Under the pieces are notes generated by a model that saw nothing but the letters and a program-made list of their open reading frames with translations, was not told the origin of the DNA and did no database searches. A DNA stretch of 64,000 nucleotides. Source: Eretmocerus hayati. Lineage: Eukaryota; Arthropoda; Insecta; Hymenoptera; Aphelinidae. This document shows, one piece after another, positions 1-10,944 of this stretch (the stretch's first letter is position 1; each line of letters opens with the position of its first letter). Both the position numbers and the translations under genes were made by a program. Location: assembly GCA_029851415.1 (NCBI GenBank), contig CM056744.1, positions 100,225,338-100,289,337 of the forward strand, in the 5' to 3' direction.

Positions 1-2137
1 CAAAGAGTCAGATTATGACTCTGACATTGCGAGATCTAGTTCATCTAGTGATACGCAGAGTTCTGACAAGTGCACGGATGTTTCCGCACAAAGACAAATT
101 GTTGATGATGATTGTGTTCATTCAACAAATACTGATGGTCCAACTGATCAAGTTTCTCCCGAGCAATTCGACAAAGGTGCACATGATGAAATCAGCGAGG
201 AAAGTTCGAGCTCAGAGGCTCAAAATTCAGAGAGAAGTGGCACGAGTATTCATAGCGATTCGGACGAGGACGAGTCTCAGTCCAGGCAGTGTAATAACAC
301 TCCTTCAGATACAGAAGATCTGACTCACTGTGGTCAACATGCTCAAAATTATGGAGGAGAGATTGTGCAGCATCCAGATGTCACACATGATGAAGTGCAA
401 GAATTGAAGTATTGGGTCGTCAAAAATCGCATAGCAATGTCTCATACAGATGAGTTACTGGTTATCTTAAGACGAAGACTATTGCCTGAGTTGCCAGCAA
501 GTTCCAAAACTTTTTTACAAACGTCATCTGCGTGTTATTTGATAGAGGAAATGTTAGATGCTGACAGTTTACTTGGTGAGTTTGTATACTTTGGCATTGA
601 GGAGGGCTTACAGGCATGTGTGAATCCTGAACTCCACCCAGACCAGGTCATAGATTTAGATTTCAATATTGATGGAGTCAAGATCAAGAAATCGAGTTTA
701 AAACAGTTATGGCCCTGCCTTTGCCGAGTATACTACAAAAAAATGCCACAAGTTTATAAGCCCTTCCCTGTTTTAGCTTTTTATGGCAATAAGAAGCCTA
801 AGGATTTGAAAATGTACTTCCATAAATTTATCAATGAAATGAATCGTCTCTCAAGAACAGGTATAAGAATAAAAGGCCAACTTTTCAAAATCAGAATCAG
901 AAGATTCATAAATGATACACCTGCTAGGGATATGGTCAAATGCACAAGTGGTCACTCAAGTCTGAATGGTTGTAGTAGGTGTGATACGGTAGCAGTGAAG
1001 ATTGATGATAATATTGTATACCTTTACGTAGGTAATCCTAGGACGAATGATGATTTCAGAAGTTTCAAAGATATTAATCACCATTTGTTAGAAATTTCAC
1101 CACTGATTGCACTGCATCCGCCAATTGACATGATTCTGGCATTCATTCTTGATATAATGCACTTATTTTATTTAGGCATCATGTTGAGACTTTTCCAATA
1201 TTGGAAAGATGGCAATGCGACAGTGAAATTGAGCATGGCCCAACGTAATGAGTTGAATCGTAGGACTGAAATGCTCAAAGGTGACATACCTCATGAGTTC
1301 AAAAGGAAGATGCGCTCAACAAATCATTATCCAGATTTCAAAGCTACCGATCATAGGTTTTTTGTTTTGTATTGTGGACCCATTGTGTTGAAAAAAATCT
1401 TGAGTGACCAGTGCTATGATCATTTTCTTCTGTTCCATGCAGCTAGCAGGATGATTTCTAGTAAAAAAGCATTAGATTACTCACGACTAGCTAAAGAGTA
1501 CCTAAGTAACTTTGTGGAAGAATCCAAAATATTGTATGGACTGAAATTTGTATCTCTGAATGTTCACTCTTTGCATCATGTTGTAGATGATATAATCCAT
1601 TCAGAATCAAATGCGAATGATCTGTCTGCATTTCCCTTTGAAACAGATCTTTGCAAAGCTAAGTACATGCTCAAATCACCCAAGCATACTCTGGCTCAGT
1701 ACTGTCGCAGGATTCATGAAGAGCGCTCAGTTGTAGATCAAACTGCAAAAATACCACCAGAGGTAGAAATCCTGAAGTCGAATGAAAATGGGAGAATCGA
1801 GAAAATATTCTATAAGCAGCAATACTTCTCTACTTCTCATCCTGATAATACTGCATCTCTTACTGATGGTTCAGTAGTTAAGATTGTGGGTATGTTTGTG
1901 AAAAACGGTACCTTGTGTGCCAAAGTGATGGGTCATAGGATTATAAAGTCGCTTTATAAAAAGCCTTGTGATTCTTCCTTACTGGGCATTCATCAAATAG
2001 ACCTACGTCACTCATCACCACAGTCGTATTGCATAAAATTTGAGGAAATAGCAACAAAGTTAGTGCGGATCTCTATAAACTTTGTCAAAGATGGACCCAT
2101 GCACACTTATGTGCTACCATTGCTGCATTCATATTAA
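1..2137 (+). CDS. CACTA/EnSpm-like transposase (Tnp2-type), 5' end outside window
   Basis: The reading frame is open from base 2 to the TAA at 2135-2137 (about 711 codons), so the true start lies left of the window. The first ~120 codons are Ser/Asp/Glu-rich and look disordered. The rest resembles Tnp2/Transposase_21-type transposases: a LDFNIDGVKI segment (Asp codon 671-673) that fits the first catalytic Asp; a Cys cluster GCSRCD near 968-985; a D-I-M-H...LG motif near 1150-1180; and a C-terminal HSLHH...SAFPFET block near 1565-1645 typical of the DUF4218-like part. The frame has no stop codons, so the copy may be recent or intact. Two AATAAA signals follow at 2169-2174 and 2205-2210. Family assignment rests on motif pattern, not a search. 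The third acidic residue was not pinned down. Confidence 0.75.
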   Translation, partial: KESDYDSDIARSSSSSDTQSSDKCTDVSAQRQIVDDDCVHSTNTDGPTDQVSPEQFDKGAHDEISEESSSSEAQNSERSGTSIHSDSDEDESQSRQCNNTPSDTEDLTHCGQHAQNYGGEIVQHPDVTHDEVQELKYWVVKNRIAMSHTDELLVILRRRLLPELPASSKTFLQTSSACYLIEEMLDADSLLGEFVYFGIEEGLQACVNPELHPDQVIDLDFNIDGVKIKKSSLKQLWPCLCRVYYKKMPQVYKPFPVLAFYGNKKPKDLKMYFHKFINEMNRLSRTGIRIKGQLFKIRIRRFINDTPARDMVKCTSGHSSLNGCSRCDTVAVKIDDNIVYLYVGNPRTNDDFRSFKDINHHLLEISPLIALHPPIDMILAFILDIMHLFYLGIMLRLFQYWKDGNATVKLSMAQRNELNRRTEMLKGDIPHEFKRKMRSTNHYPDFKATDHRFFVLYCGPIVLKKILSDQCYDHFLLFHAASRMISSKKALDYSRLAKEYLSNFVEESKILYGLKFVSLNVHSLHHVVDDIIHSESNANDLSAFPFETDLCKAKYMLKSPKHTLAQYCRRIHEERSVVDQTAKIPPEVEILKSNENGRIEKIFYKQQYFSTSHPDNTASLTDGSVVKIVGMFVKNGTLCAKVMGHRIIKSLYKKPCDSSLLGIHQIDLRHSSPQSYCIKFEEIATKLVRISINFVKDGPMHTYVLPLLHSY

Positions 2138-2701
2138 TTATGCGGCAACTATTTCTCCACTTGGCATCAATAAACCACTATTTGACAGGAACAACATCTG
2201 TGAAAATAAATGTAGGTGTTGATTTGTTTTGAGTACACATAATACACAAGAAAGTATTTTAGCCTTGGTGTAGCATGGATAAGAAACTGTTTATTAGTCT
2301 CTAAGAAATCTGATATTATTACTCATATTGAGTAGACGGGTCGAGTTAAAATATTCCAAAAAGCTTTGTAAAAAATAATTGTAAATAACACGTTAAAGGA
2401 AATTGAGCTTCTCGAGGTTATATTTGAAGCATGCTCTTCTGCTGCTGTCTGCTGCTTGCTGCTGCTCTCGTGCATGCAGCGCAAGCAGCGCCTCTTACAC
2501 AAATCATCGACACGAAATGGAAACGATGTGGACGCATGTGTTAGTGATCATAGTGTATTTGAGTGTATTAGTCAGTCTGGCGTGACCCGAGCTCGCGAGC
2601 GCGATTCGGACGATGCATCCGTGAGAGATATGACTCGTCTGGACTTGTCCAAGTGCATTTCTGCAAAATATTTTACAAGTACTTTTTAGCTAATTTTTAG
2701 A
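2138..2701. other. Spacer between the two transposon genes, with CTG-rich tract
   Basis: No convincing gene. The stretch holds the poly(A) signals of the upstream transposase gene. A CTG/GCTG-rich low-complexity tract at about 2433-2490 creates chance open frames. It probably contains the promoter of the downstream seven-exon gene. Confidence 0.4.
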
Positions 2702-3033
2702 TTGGTTATGATGAAGGCGCCATTGTTGCAAAGAATGCCCTTCCGGTGTAACCGTCGCATTGTTCTTTGCTCCCGCCTCCGTTGCCACGTGCATAACCAC
2801 TCAGTGCTCCAGTTATATTCCAAAAAAAGTATCCGTGAGCAGATAGATTTACTGCCGGATATTCAAAAAATAACTGATTCATCTAAGGTCACTTGGAAAT
2901 CCAGCTTCAAATTCTTCGGTGCAACTCTACTTAATTAAGCGTGAGTAACAATCTTTGTTATCCGGGCATAGTATATAGGTTAGGTTCATCATCCGAGCCG
3001 GTGCCACAGAATTTTTTTGCTCGTTCCCTTCAG
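2702..3033 (+). other. Probable 5'UTR exon and intron of the DUF4806-like gene
   Basis: A good donor (AAGC|GTGAGT) lies at 2941 and a good acceptor (TTCCCTTCAG) ends at 3033, just before the ATG at 3041. This predicts a 93-nt intron in the 5' leader. A short frame at 2702-2938 ends right before the donor. It may be a leader ORF or chance. Confidence 0.4.
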
Positions 3034-3040
3034 GTGAAAG

Positions 3041-5088
3041 ATGACCTTGGATCCTAACTATATCAACAAGTACCCTTATCATTGTGTGGAATTCAAGAGG
3101 GCTGGCAGACCCTCTGCAACAAACAAAATGATTGATGTAGTTGCTACTAAGTGTTTCAAAATAGTAAAAGGGTCTGGTAAAAATGACAACAGGCCAAAGA
3201 AAGTTCAAGTATACTTCCCTCCCCCTCCGTACTCAACTGAGTCATATAAACAGTACAATCAAAGTCTTCAAGACTTGTCGTGTCCTTTGGATGGCTGGCA
3301 ACTCTATTCCGTCATCATAAAAGCCAGAGCTGGTGAGTCGTTCAAGCTTTTTACTATTAGATCCAGAATGACTTTCTTCCCTTGTTCTAGAGAACCTTAA
3401 TGAAGCAATGGTGAAACTCAGAGATTTAAAAGAAGAGCAACATGCATGGTCCATGTCTGATGCCAACCCTGAAGAATGTGAAAATCATGCAATTGAATCC
3501 ATTCGTAGAGCCCAACTATTAGCGCAAAGTGAGGTCATGATGCAAGCTCATGAGACACATGTAGATCCTGTACAAGGTGTATGTAATAATTATGATGGTA
3601 AGCTTTCAGATAACATACAGTTCCTCTCAAGTTAAAAGTTTCCGCTATGCTCAACCTTTTTTTGTACAGTGGAAATGATGTCAGAGAATAATAATATGCC
3701 TCAAGATCACATGATTGAAGCAATTACAAACTCTCAGATAGTTGGCTCAGCGGATAATGGTGTGCCAATTATAACTCAAGTTCTTGTGAACCATAACGCA
3801 TCACTTGGAAAATCAAGTTCAAAGCGCCAAAGAGGTTAGCATACTTTTCATATATAAGATATCTTCTCATTCAAACTTAAGTGCCCAATTTTGTCTTCCA
3901 GTATCAAACAAATCTTCCAAAAGCTCTTCCTCCGATATCAAGAAAAATGAGGGTAAGAATGTCATAACTGCTGTTGCACCATCCATAACCGATAACTTAT
4001 ATGATATTGTTTTGTGATTGTAGATTTGATGGCAGATCTATTAGCGGAGATGAAGGGGCTGAGAGTAGATGTGAAGGACTTGAATGGTAATGTTGACAAC
4101 CTTAGAAGAGCTATTACAGATACAGCTGGACTAGTGCCGAAAGACTTCATTGGAACTGTAAAGGAACTTGGGGAAAAATTCAAGTATACCATTCCCTTAA
4201 TGACTTTGGATGAGTTTGACCGCTTTGATTCTGAACTTGGAAATCCCAAATCAAATCTGAAACATCATGTGGTATGTACTCTCCTTCTAGTGTTATCTCA
4301 TGTCAAGAGACATCACCGATCATGAAATTTCTTTATATTTCAGATGACTGTACTTCAAGCAGGACTAGATCGAAAATATATTATCTCAAAATCAGCAATA
4401 AACATGGTGAAGATGTTTATTTCAAAAAGTGTTGCTCTACAGTATGTGACTCAGAAGCCAGTTGAAGGAAAAGACAAAAATAGACTTATGATCAAGACTA
4501 ATTTCTATGCGTGCATGGATTGTAAGAATCTTGAACTTTGCCTCTATTCAATCTATCCATTCTTAAGTAGAAGTTTGACGATCTTTGCCTCTATTTACAG
4601 CTCTGATTCGGAATCATCGCATGTCCAATAATGGTATGACGACAGGATTAAAAGATGTTAGCACCGCAGTGGGAACTGTACTCACAAATGCAAAATCATG
4701 GTCAGCAGATGATTCTCCTGCTAGCGCAACGAGTGAATCTACCAAGACACAAAGCTGTGCATCTCCAATCCCCGTCGTCACCGTTGCTCAAATCCACACA
4801 GAAACTAATAATCAAGCTCAACCAACAGTTAATCGTCCAATACTTATCGAAGTACCCCCAAAAATGAATATTTCTAAGCAACCAGGGACCTCTCGCAATG
4901 ATATTGATTTGATCGTTTTTGAAGAAAAGGATGATGAACCTTCTTCAAAGCAAATGAGGATAGATGTAGAAGGAAATTGTTCCGATGAATCTGAATCAGG
5001 CATATTGGCAGATGGTAAAAGTAATTCCGAAGATTCTGACGAAGAGGAGTATAGTGATGAGATGTCTGAATTTCTTAAGTTGATTTAA
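3041..5088 (+). CDS. Seven-exon transposon accessory protein resembling DUF4806 proteins
   Basis: Joining 3041-3332, 3391-3597, 3670-3834, 3902-3952, 4024-4271, 4344-4521 and 4601-5088 gives a continuous 542-aa frame. Every junction has GT donor and AG acceptor and frames match at each join; introns are 58-79 nt. The N-terminal exon is basic and proline-rich (PPPPYSTESY). The middle exon has a heptad-like stretch (LLAEMKGLRVDVKDLNG) suggesting a coiled coil. It is followed by IPLMTLDEFDRFDSELG, which resembles the start of the insect DUF4806 domain. The C-terminal exon is acidic and Ser-rich. Its position behind a Tnp2-type transposase on the same strand suggests the second gene of one element, perhaps a DNA-binding or nuclear partner. 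That role is inferred. The DUF4806 assignment is by pattern only. Confidence 0.7.
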
Positions 5089-5923
5089 AATGAAAGCGGT
5101 GGTCCTCAAAACGTAATACTCATGACCTGGTTTCACTCCTAGTAGACATAAAATTTTTATGAAAATTCAAGAATATGTAAGAATAATATTATTGTAATAT
5201 TTATTATTTAAAGATCAAATTATACTTTACGAATTCAAAGTCTCCATTGTTCTTATGATTTATCTCGCATTCCCCCTCAAAAATGAATACCGTTTGTGAA
5301 TATATATATATATATACATTATATATATATATATGCGCCATATTTGATTTAGAAAAAATTGAATCTTGATATTAGATCATTTTTATGGCGTTCTGAGAAA
5401 CTTTTTAGCAACTTTCTTGTTGCGTCGAATCAACTCATTCTCTCAGGCATATTTGACATAAATATTGGATAGATAAATTAGAAACGGATATACTGATGTT
5501 TATGCGGCTCGCACGAATGGTCTAAATTTTGCATCAAAAGTGGCTAAAGATAGTCAATCTCAAAATCGACGATTTTGATCCGAAAAATCGTTTCATTCTC
5601 AGATAAAAACTAGCCACTTCAACTGGCCATATTTTAGCCGTAGAAAATTTGAGTTAGCTATTTTTTATCCATAATTGAGATTGAATTTCTACCAGGGGAT
5701 GAGTATATTAGTAGTGGAACGAATTGTTGGTGCGAGTGAGAGCAATGAGAAGGAGAGGATAATCAACAATAACTAAACAAATCGCGCGTATTTACAGACC
5801 TTGAAATTCAAGAATCCTGCAAGTGTGTGAATAGTGTTTAGACGAGTGCCGGTTGATACTTTCTGTTTACATTTATATTCGCACGCTTTTCACTCTCATA
5901 ATGTCCCTGCTGAGCAGTCGAAG
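5089..5923. other. AT-rich spacer with (TA)n tract
   Basis: No gene seen. A TA-dinucleotide microsatellite lies at about 5299-5334. A short inverted pair (TCAATCTCAA near 5546, TTGAGATTGA near 5675) could mark a small MITE. The right end of the CACTA-like element should fall here, but I could not identify its terminal repeat. Confidence 0.4.
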
Positions 5924-6999
5924 ATGGTTTTTCATTGTAGAAGCACGGCGATCGAAGAGCGGTCTCAAATACAAAATTTGCGAAATCAAGGCAAAACCTT
6001 CTGGGCCATTGCAAAGATATTACGGATACCTTTTATTTAGCAGGAACTTGGAATTTTTTATGGTGCCGCATATCGAGCTGTTGCAAGGCACAGGTAATTG
6101 CAAAGTAATCATGATCGCCCCCGGACAGGTAGACCTCGCAAAACATCGCCCAAAGAAGACAATGCAATTTTTTTATCGTGTAAACGGAATAGAAGACTCA
6201 CGGCTCCTGAATTAACAGGAGAGTTGGATAGTTCTCGGAATAAACCGATTAGTGATTGAAACGTGAAATGTCGTTTGATTGAGTCTGGTCTGAATGGTTG
6301 CGTTGCTGCTAAAAAATTTTTTCTAAGATCGATCAATCGCAGAAAACGCCTCCAATGGGCGGAGAAACACGGAAAATGGACAATCAAAGATTGGAAAAAA
6401 GTATTGTGGACGGATTAGTCAAAATTTGATTTGGTAGTAACCGTCGCATTTTTGTCCGTCGTAAACCTGGTGAACGACATTCGAGGCAGAGTCTTGTCCC
6501 AAGTGTAAAACATGGGGGAGGAAGCGTCATGGTTTGGGGGTGCTTCGGTAACAATCAGGTTGGTGATTTGAAAAGAATTGATAGGATCATGAATCAAAAA
6601 GTCTATCACGGCATACAGCAACGTTACGGGATACCATCTGGGCTAAGGCTGACTGGCAAAGGTTTCTACTGGCAAGAGGATAATGATCCTGAACATTACT
6701 CGAAGCTGTGCAGGAATTACTTAGACACGAAGGAAAAAGCAGATGTTTTGAAGAGGATGATATGGCCCCCACAGTCACCAGACTTGAATCCAATTGAATT
6801 GTTGTGGGACGAACTAGACCGCAATATACGCCAACATTCAAAAGCAAGAAAAAATAAACCTGATTTTTGGGAAACAATCCAAACTTGTTGGAACTCTATC
6901 AGTTGAAAAACACTTGAAAAATTAATATCTAGGATGCCGAGAATTTGTGAAGCTGTAATCAAGGCTAAAGGGGAGTTTTTTGATGAATCAAAAGTGTAA
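5924..6999 (+). pseudogene. Decayed Tc1-type (IS630/Tc1/mariner) transposase
   Basis: The copy begins with an ATG-led helix-turn-helix segment (QIQNLRNQGKTFWAIAKIL). A Tc1 linker with RPRKTSPKED follows near 6125-6155, then RKRLQWAEKHGKW near 6340. The catalytic C-terminal block includes DNDPEHYSK near 6685 and PPQSPDLNPIELLWDELD near 6765-6820. The frame is broken. There is a frameshift after the HTH, a stop near 6257, a TAG at 6416-6418 where the family has Glu (WTDESKF type), further stops to about 6530, and an in-frame TGA at 6904-6906. The reading resumes to TAA at 6997-6999. Terminal repeats were not found. Certainly inactive. Confidence 0.85.
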
Positions 7000-8035
7000 T
7001 TACATTATAGGAGAAGACTTGTTACTAGTTGTACAACCATTCTACCAAAGAAAAGAGATTCGAAGAAGTTTCTATTTTGTGGGTATCTCATAATGTTCCT
7101 CGAAATATACAAATTCGATTGGTTTATTTAGATATTCGAAGGGTTAGAGAGCAAGCATCACTTGTACTTAAGTGATAAGTTTCGTCTTATATTTCGCTAT
7201 TGCTATTCTTCTATGTACATTCATTCATGTGTTGATCAATAATCAACAGCAGCGAGTTTTCATGGTAATAACATAGAATTCTATTCACCCAAGATACCGA
7301 ATATTCTAAATATATCTTATCTCGCGTTCTACTGTGTAGCGAAAAAAATGTCAAAATATGATGCACATAGGATTTTTCCGCACTTTGAGAAGCTTTTTTC
7401 AGAATTGAGCTATCTTCACTTGAAAAAAAGTTACGGGAGATTCATTCGGAGGGTAGAACTTTGGAATTCTCTGAAACCTCGCGAGCTGTTGACACTATCG
7501 AGACGATGTGCGAAAAATCAGCGAAGACCATGAAAAGTTAGAATTTTTCCCGTTCTTCAAAATGCCTTCCTCAAAATATTTCTACGACCCGTATCGTCCG
7601 AGATATAACTCTTTGAAGGTATGTTAATACCTCGTTCGCCTATCCAAAATTTATGCACGGTGCTGTTACAATAATAATGTATGGATCCTAATAAATTTGT
7701 TTTCGTGCACAATCTTTATCAATTTCATCACTCGATTTGAGTTTCGTATCACCAGTATGTGGCTGAATAAACAAATTTGGTACGAATTTTAATTTGATTA
7801 ATTTTTTAGTTTTTCATGATTATCATCATGGATAAAATAATTCAGACTATTCAATGTAGTGAGCAATTTTAATGAAGCTTCCAATAATCGATTAAATCAA
7901 ACGATTTCGGTAGATCCGCTACAAGTAGCTGAAAATTCCTTTAAATTGAACTAATGGTCATGTATATGGGCCTTCATAATCGGAATCTTGACTGGGTGAT
8001 AATATTTCAGAATCTTTCCCAGTCCTGAAATTAAA
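7000..8035. other. No gene recognised; upstream region of secreted-protein gene 1
   Basis: AT-rich DNA without a recognisable domain. A 61-codon frame at 7348-7533 has an ATG but no homology that I recognise. The last few hundred bases are the likely promoter region of the gene starting at 8036. No clear TATA box was identified. Confidence 0.35.
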
Positions 8036-9641
8036 ATGAGATTTCTAATACTTTGTTTTTTGGTCAATGCAGTGGTTACCATATGGGCAGACGAAGGTAA
8101 GATTTGGGCTCAAAAGCATTTTTCAGAGTGTTTATTGAAAGTCTAATTGCTAAGAAAATATCTGAATTCAAAAGTCTTCCAATGAGTGAAGTCGAATCTT
8201 GTCCAAAAATGATAGAGCGCAAAAAGTGCAGAGTAAGAGACAACTTCATCACACCAATCAATCTTACAGATGTCCCAGCAGATCCCACCACTGTCAAATC
8301 TGTTGAGAAACAGTCACTAAGCCCGGAACCTAAAAAAGAAAGTCCATTATCCAGAGGTATGTCGAATTTGAATCATATTTCTGTAGCCATGAGTAATTCC
8401 TTCTTAACAGGTACATGTTATAGATTTGACTCTGTCAATAGAAAATAACTTCTTACGATTGGACGATAGTTTTGAATCTGGTGATGATAATGATCCGTTT
8501 GCTCAGACATGTCTAGACTAAAGCCTTCAATATTAATTTACATTCATGAATTTCAAAATGAGTAGAAAATACCTGGAATCGTCTCTATCCCAACAGTAAA
8601 AGATATTCGCATGGCAACGGATGATGAAAAACTGTGGAATTCATTCCATTTAAACGATAAGTTGGCACTAATACACTTTTTTCATAAAATCACATGAATC
8701 GGTTAAAATTAGATATCTCTAATACTAACTGGCGTTCAACTGACCAAGTACAGCTTTCCAAGTGCCGAAAATCCACTGTAGCGGCCTACTTACAAATATT
8801 GAAATGAGCTTTGCGAGTTAGGAGTTTTCAAAAAGGAATTCACAGCTGGAACAATAACCATGTTGCACTCGACTTCGCATTTAGAGCGTGTATATTTTAG
8901 AAAATCCTCAATCTCCTTGAAAATTTACCCATTAGCACGACCAAAGCACCGACCACTACATGATGCAATGCATTTTTTTGATCATGAGTTTCTTGAGTGA
9001 CAGTATTCATATATGAATCGTTCTTGAAAGATTTGGCAATGAATACAGTGCAATGTGAGACTTGATTATCTCATTGCATTACATAATCACACCGATATCT
9101 TCCAATACCAAACAAGAAGTGCAACTGCATTCAATTCCAAAACGATAGTTGATTCGTATCACTCATCATAAACATATAACCTCGTTTATTCGACCAGCAC
9201 TTCTTATAAAGCTGAATGAAATCAACTACCACATCCTCAATCCAAAGGGTCTTAAAATTGTCCGTATGAGAGATTGTGCTGACGTCAAACATGATCAACG
9301 AGGATTGCTACAATTGCCATTCTTAAACGACCTCGCCTCAGGAAGATCTCTCACTGATGGTAATATCAATAGTTGTATAGATATCCCAATTATTATCGGC
9401 AAAGTAAATCTCACCGATGTTATTTTTCGTTTTTGATCCTACAGCAACTATGGATGCAACTTTGAGGTTCAAAAATAGATTCCTTAAACAGCTAGGATTA
9501 ATCATCGTGCGCAAAGAACAATGTCCAGGTTTAGGAGAACCATCTTTTAGCTTGATTAGTGAGAAAATGAAAACAGATCGAGCAAAGATAAAGGATTTGT
9601 TGAAGAGAATCTTATCGGCTCTAGGGCAACCAGGTCATTGA
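8036..9641 (+). CDS. Small secreted protein, unnamed family, copy 1 (three exons)
   Basis: Exons 8036-8096, 9198-9359 and 9445-9641 give a 139-aa protein; both introns are phase 1 with GT-AG ends. Residues 1-18 (MRFLILCFLVNAVVTIWA) form a clear signal peptide, so the product should enter the secretory pathway. Exon 2 carries ILNPKGLKIV at residues 33-42 and Cys47. Exon 3 carries GLIIVRKEQC ending at Cys101, then a Lys-rich helix. The gene at 13490-19319 has the same exon plan: Cys at 46/47 and at 101 match and exon 3 begins at residue 75 in both, so the two are paralogs. Two shared Cys suggest one disulfide. I do not recognise the family; venom, salivary, cuticular or odorant-carrier roles are open. 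A competing exon-like frame lies in intron 1. Confidence 0.7.
8117..8454 (+). pseudogene. Exon-like open frame inside intron 1 of secreted-protein gene 1
   Basis: A frame open from about 8104 contains EVESCPK and a basic, Ser/Pro-rich tail. A good 55-nt GT-AG intron splits it (donor after 8356, acceptor about 8411) and it ends at a TAA near 8454. Its opening faintly resembles exon 3 of the neighbouring family, but the key Cys is two residues out of register. The nearest upstream donor (8097) is only 20-30 nt away, too short for an intron. It may be an alternative or abandoned exon, or a fragment of another gene copy. A second acidic frame (DDSFESGDDNDPF) follows to about 8520 in another phase. 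Confidence 0.25.
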
Positions 9642-10079
9642 CGCAACTCTCTCAAGGAGAAGCTACTGCAGAAGAGTTCTTCTCTCCTTCAATGACTCAT
9701 CCAATACCTTGATTCATAAAATTATATTGTAATGATGTAATGATACAGAGTATTTGGATAATATTGTATTCCAATCGTTACAATTGTCTTCAGTATCGAA
9801 TTGTAGGAAAATAATCTGGATATATCGAATGAAGTTTTCACTTTGAACCTTCATACATCCACGCACATCCCAGACCAAATTTTGCCTAACTTGAAAAATG
9901 AAAAAAGCTAGCACTCAATGACCCCGCCAGTGCAGTGGTTTTATCATTATAGAACGATTAATTGAAACGGAATTTTCATTTACATCCCTAGTTTTAACTC
10001 AACAATTCCTCAATGACTAAAATTTGATATCCAGAGCCTTGATCAGGCTTATTACATGAAGGATCCTGTAAGGGCTCAC
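9642..10079. other. Downstream region of secreted-protein gene 1
   Basis: AT-rich with no gene seen. No canonical AATAAA was found close behind the stop codon, so the 3' end of the transcript is not defined. Confidence 0.3.
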
Positions 10080-10783
10080 AATAAGGAACTTGCATGAAAA
10101 AAAAATCGGCTTGCTTTTGATCTGAATCTGATTATTAGGGTGATGTAGACTATCTACAAAAGTTTCGGCTGAAAATATGCCGTCTACATTTAAGAATTCG
10201 CGATTAAAATCGTTGAAAAATCGTAATTATTAGATTCGCGCTCAAACGATTATGATTGGTCGGACAATCGTGACGTCACGATTGCCAGGGTGCTGAACCA
10301 ATAGGAATCTTTCAGGCTCTAATCCCATGTTAATTTGCTTCGTCTGCTGTGGAGGCTCGTCCGCGCGTCGTCCGCTTCATTGACCGCACGACGTTTGAGG
10401 TTAGACTTGATTTCGGGATCCGCATGATGACGACAAGTCTCGCAAGTCGGCAATAACTATTACTCCGTGATCTCTGTGATGTTTGTCAACTCGGAGAGTG
10501 TTATTTATCAGTAGATTTGGTGTGTTGATGATGTTATTCGTTTCGAACGTCATTGTAAACATAACACACAGATACAACACATGCACGCGGGCGCTCGGGC
10601 ACGCTCGGTCATGTCGCTCGGCTTTTTCCGGAGCATTTGAAATTTTGCAAATATTGAACGATTTACAATAATTTATTACTCGCAGTCCGTGCGCATGAAA
10701 ATTTCGGGAAAAATAATTACTTTATAAATCGTACCTGGTCTATCTGTTGAAATTAAAATTGAAAGACATGCAAGTTCCTTATT
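10080..10783. mobile_element. Non-autonomous DNA element with perfect 17-bp terminal inverted repeats
   Basis: The left end reads AATAAGGAACTTGCATG (10080-10096) and the right end is its exact reverse complement (10767-10783), giving a 704-bp unit. It encodes no transposase. An internal perfect palindrome around ACGTGACGTCACG-like sequence lies near 10268-10286. Target-site duplications are not obvious. A MITE or solo remnant of a larger element is the simplest reading. Confidence 0.65.
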
Positions 10784-10944
10784 CTAGGAAATTTCATGCA
10801 GAGACACTGTTCGGGTCTCACTTTTTAGGCTCTACCTAGTTTCTCATAGTCTAAAGAGGCAATTCCGAGTTTAGTAGTAGAGCTATGGCGCTCCGACCTC
10901 AAGGAACCGATGGCGCTCTGGCTTCATGGCGCTCCGGCCTCAAA

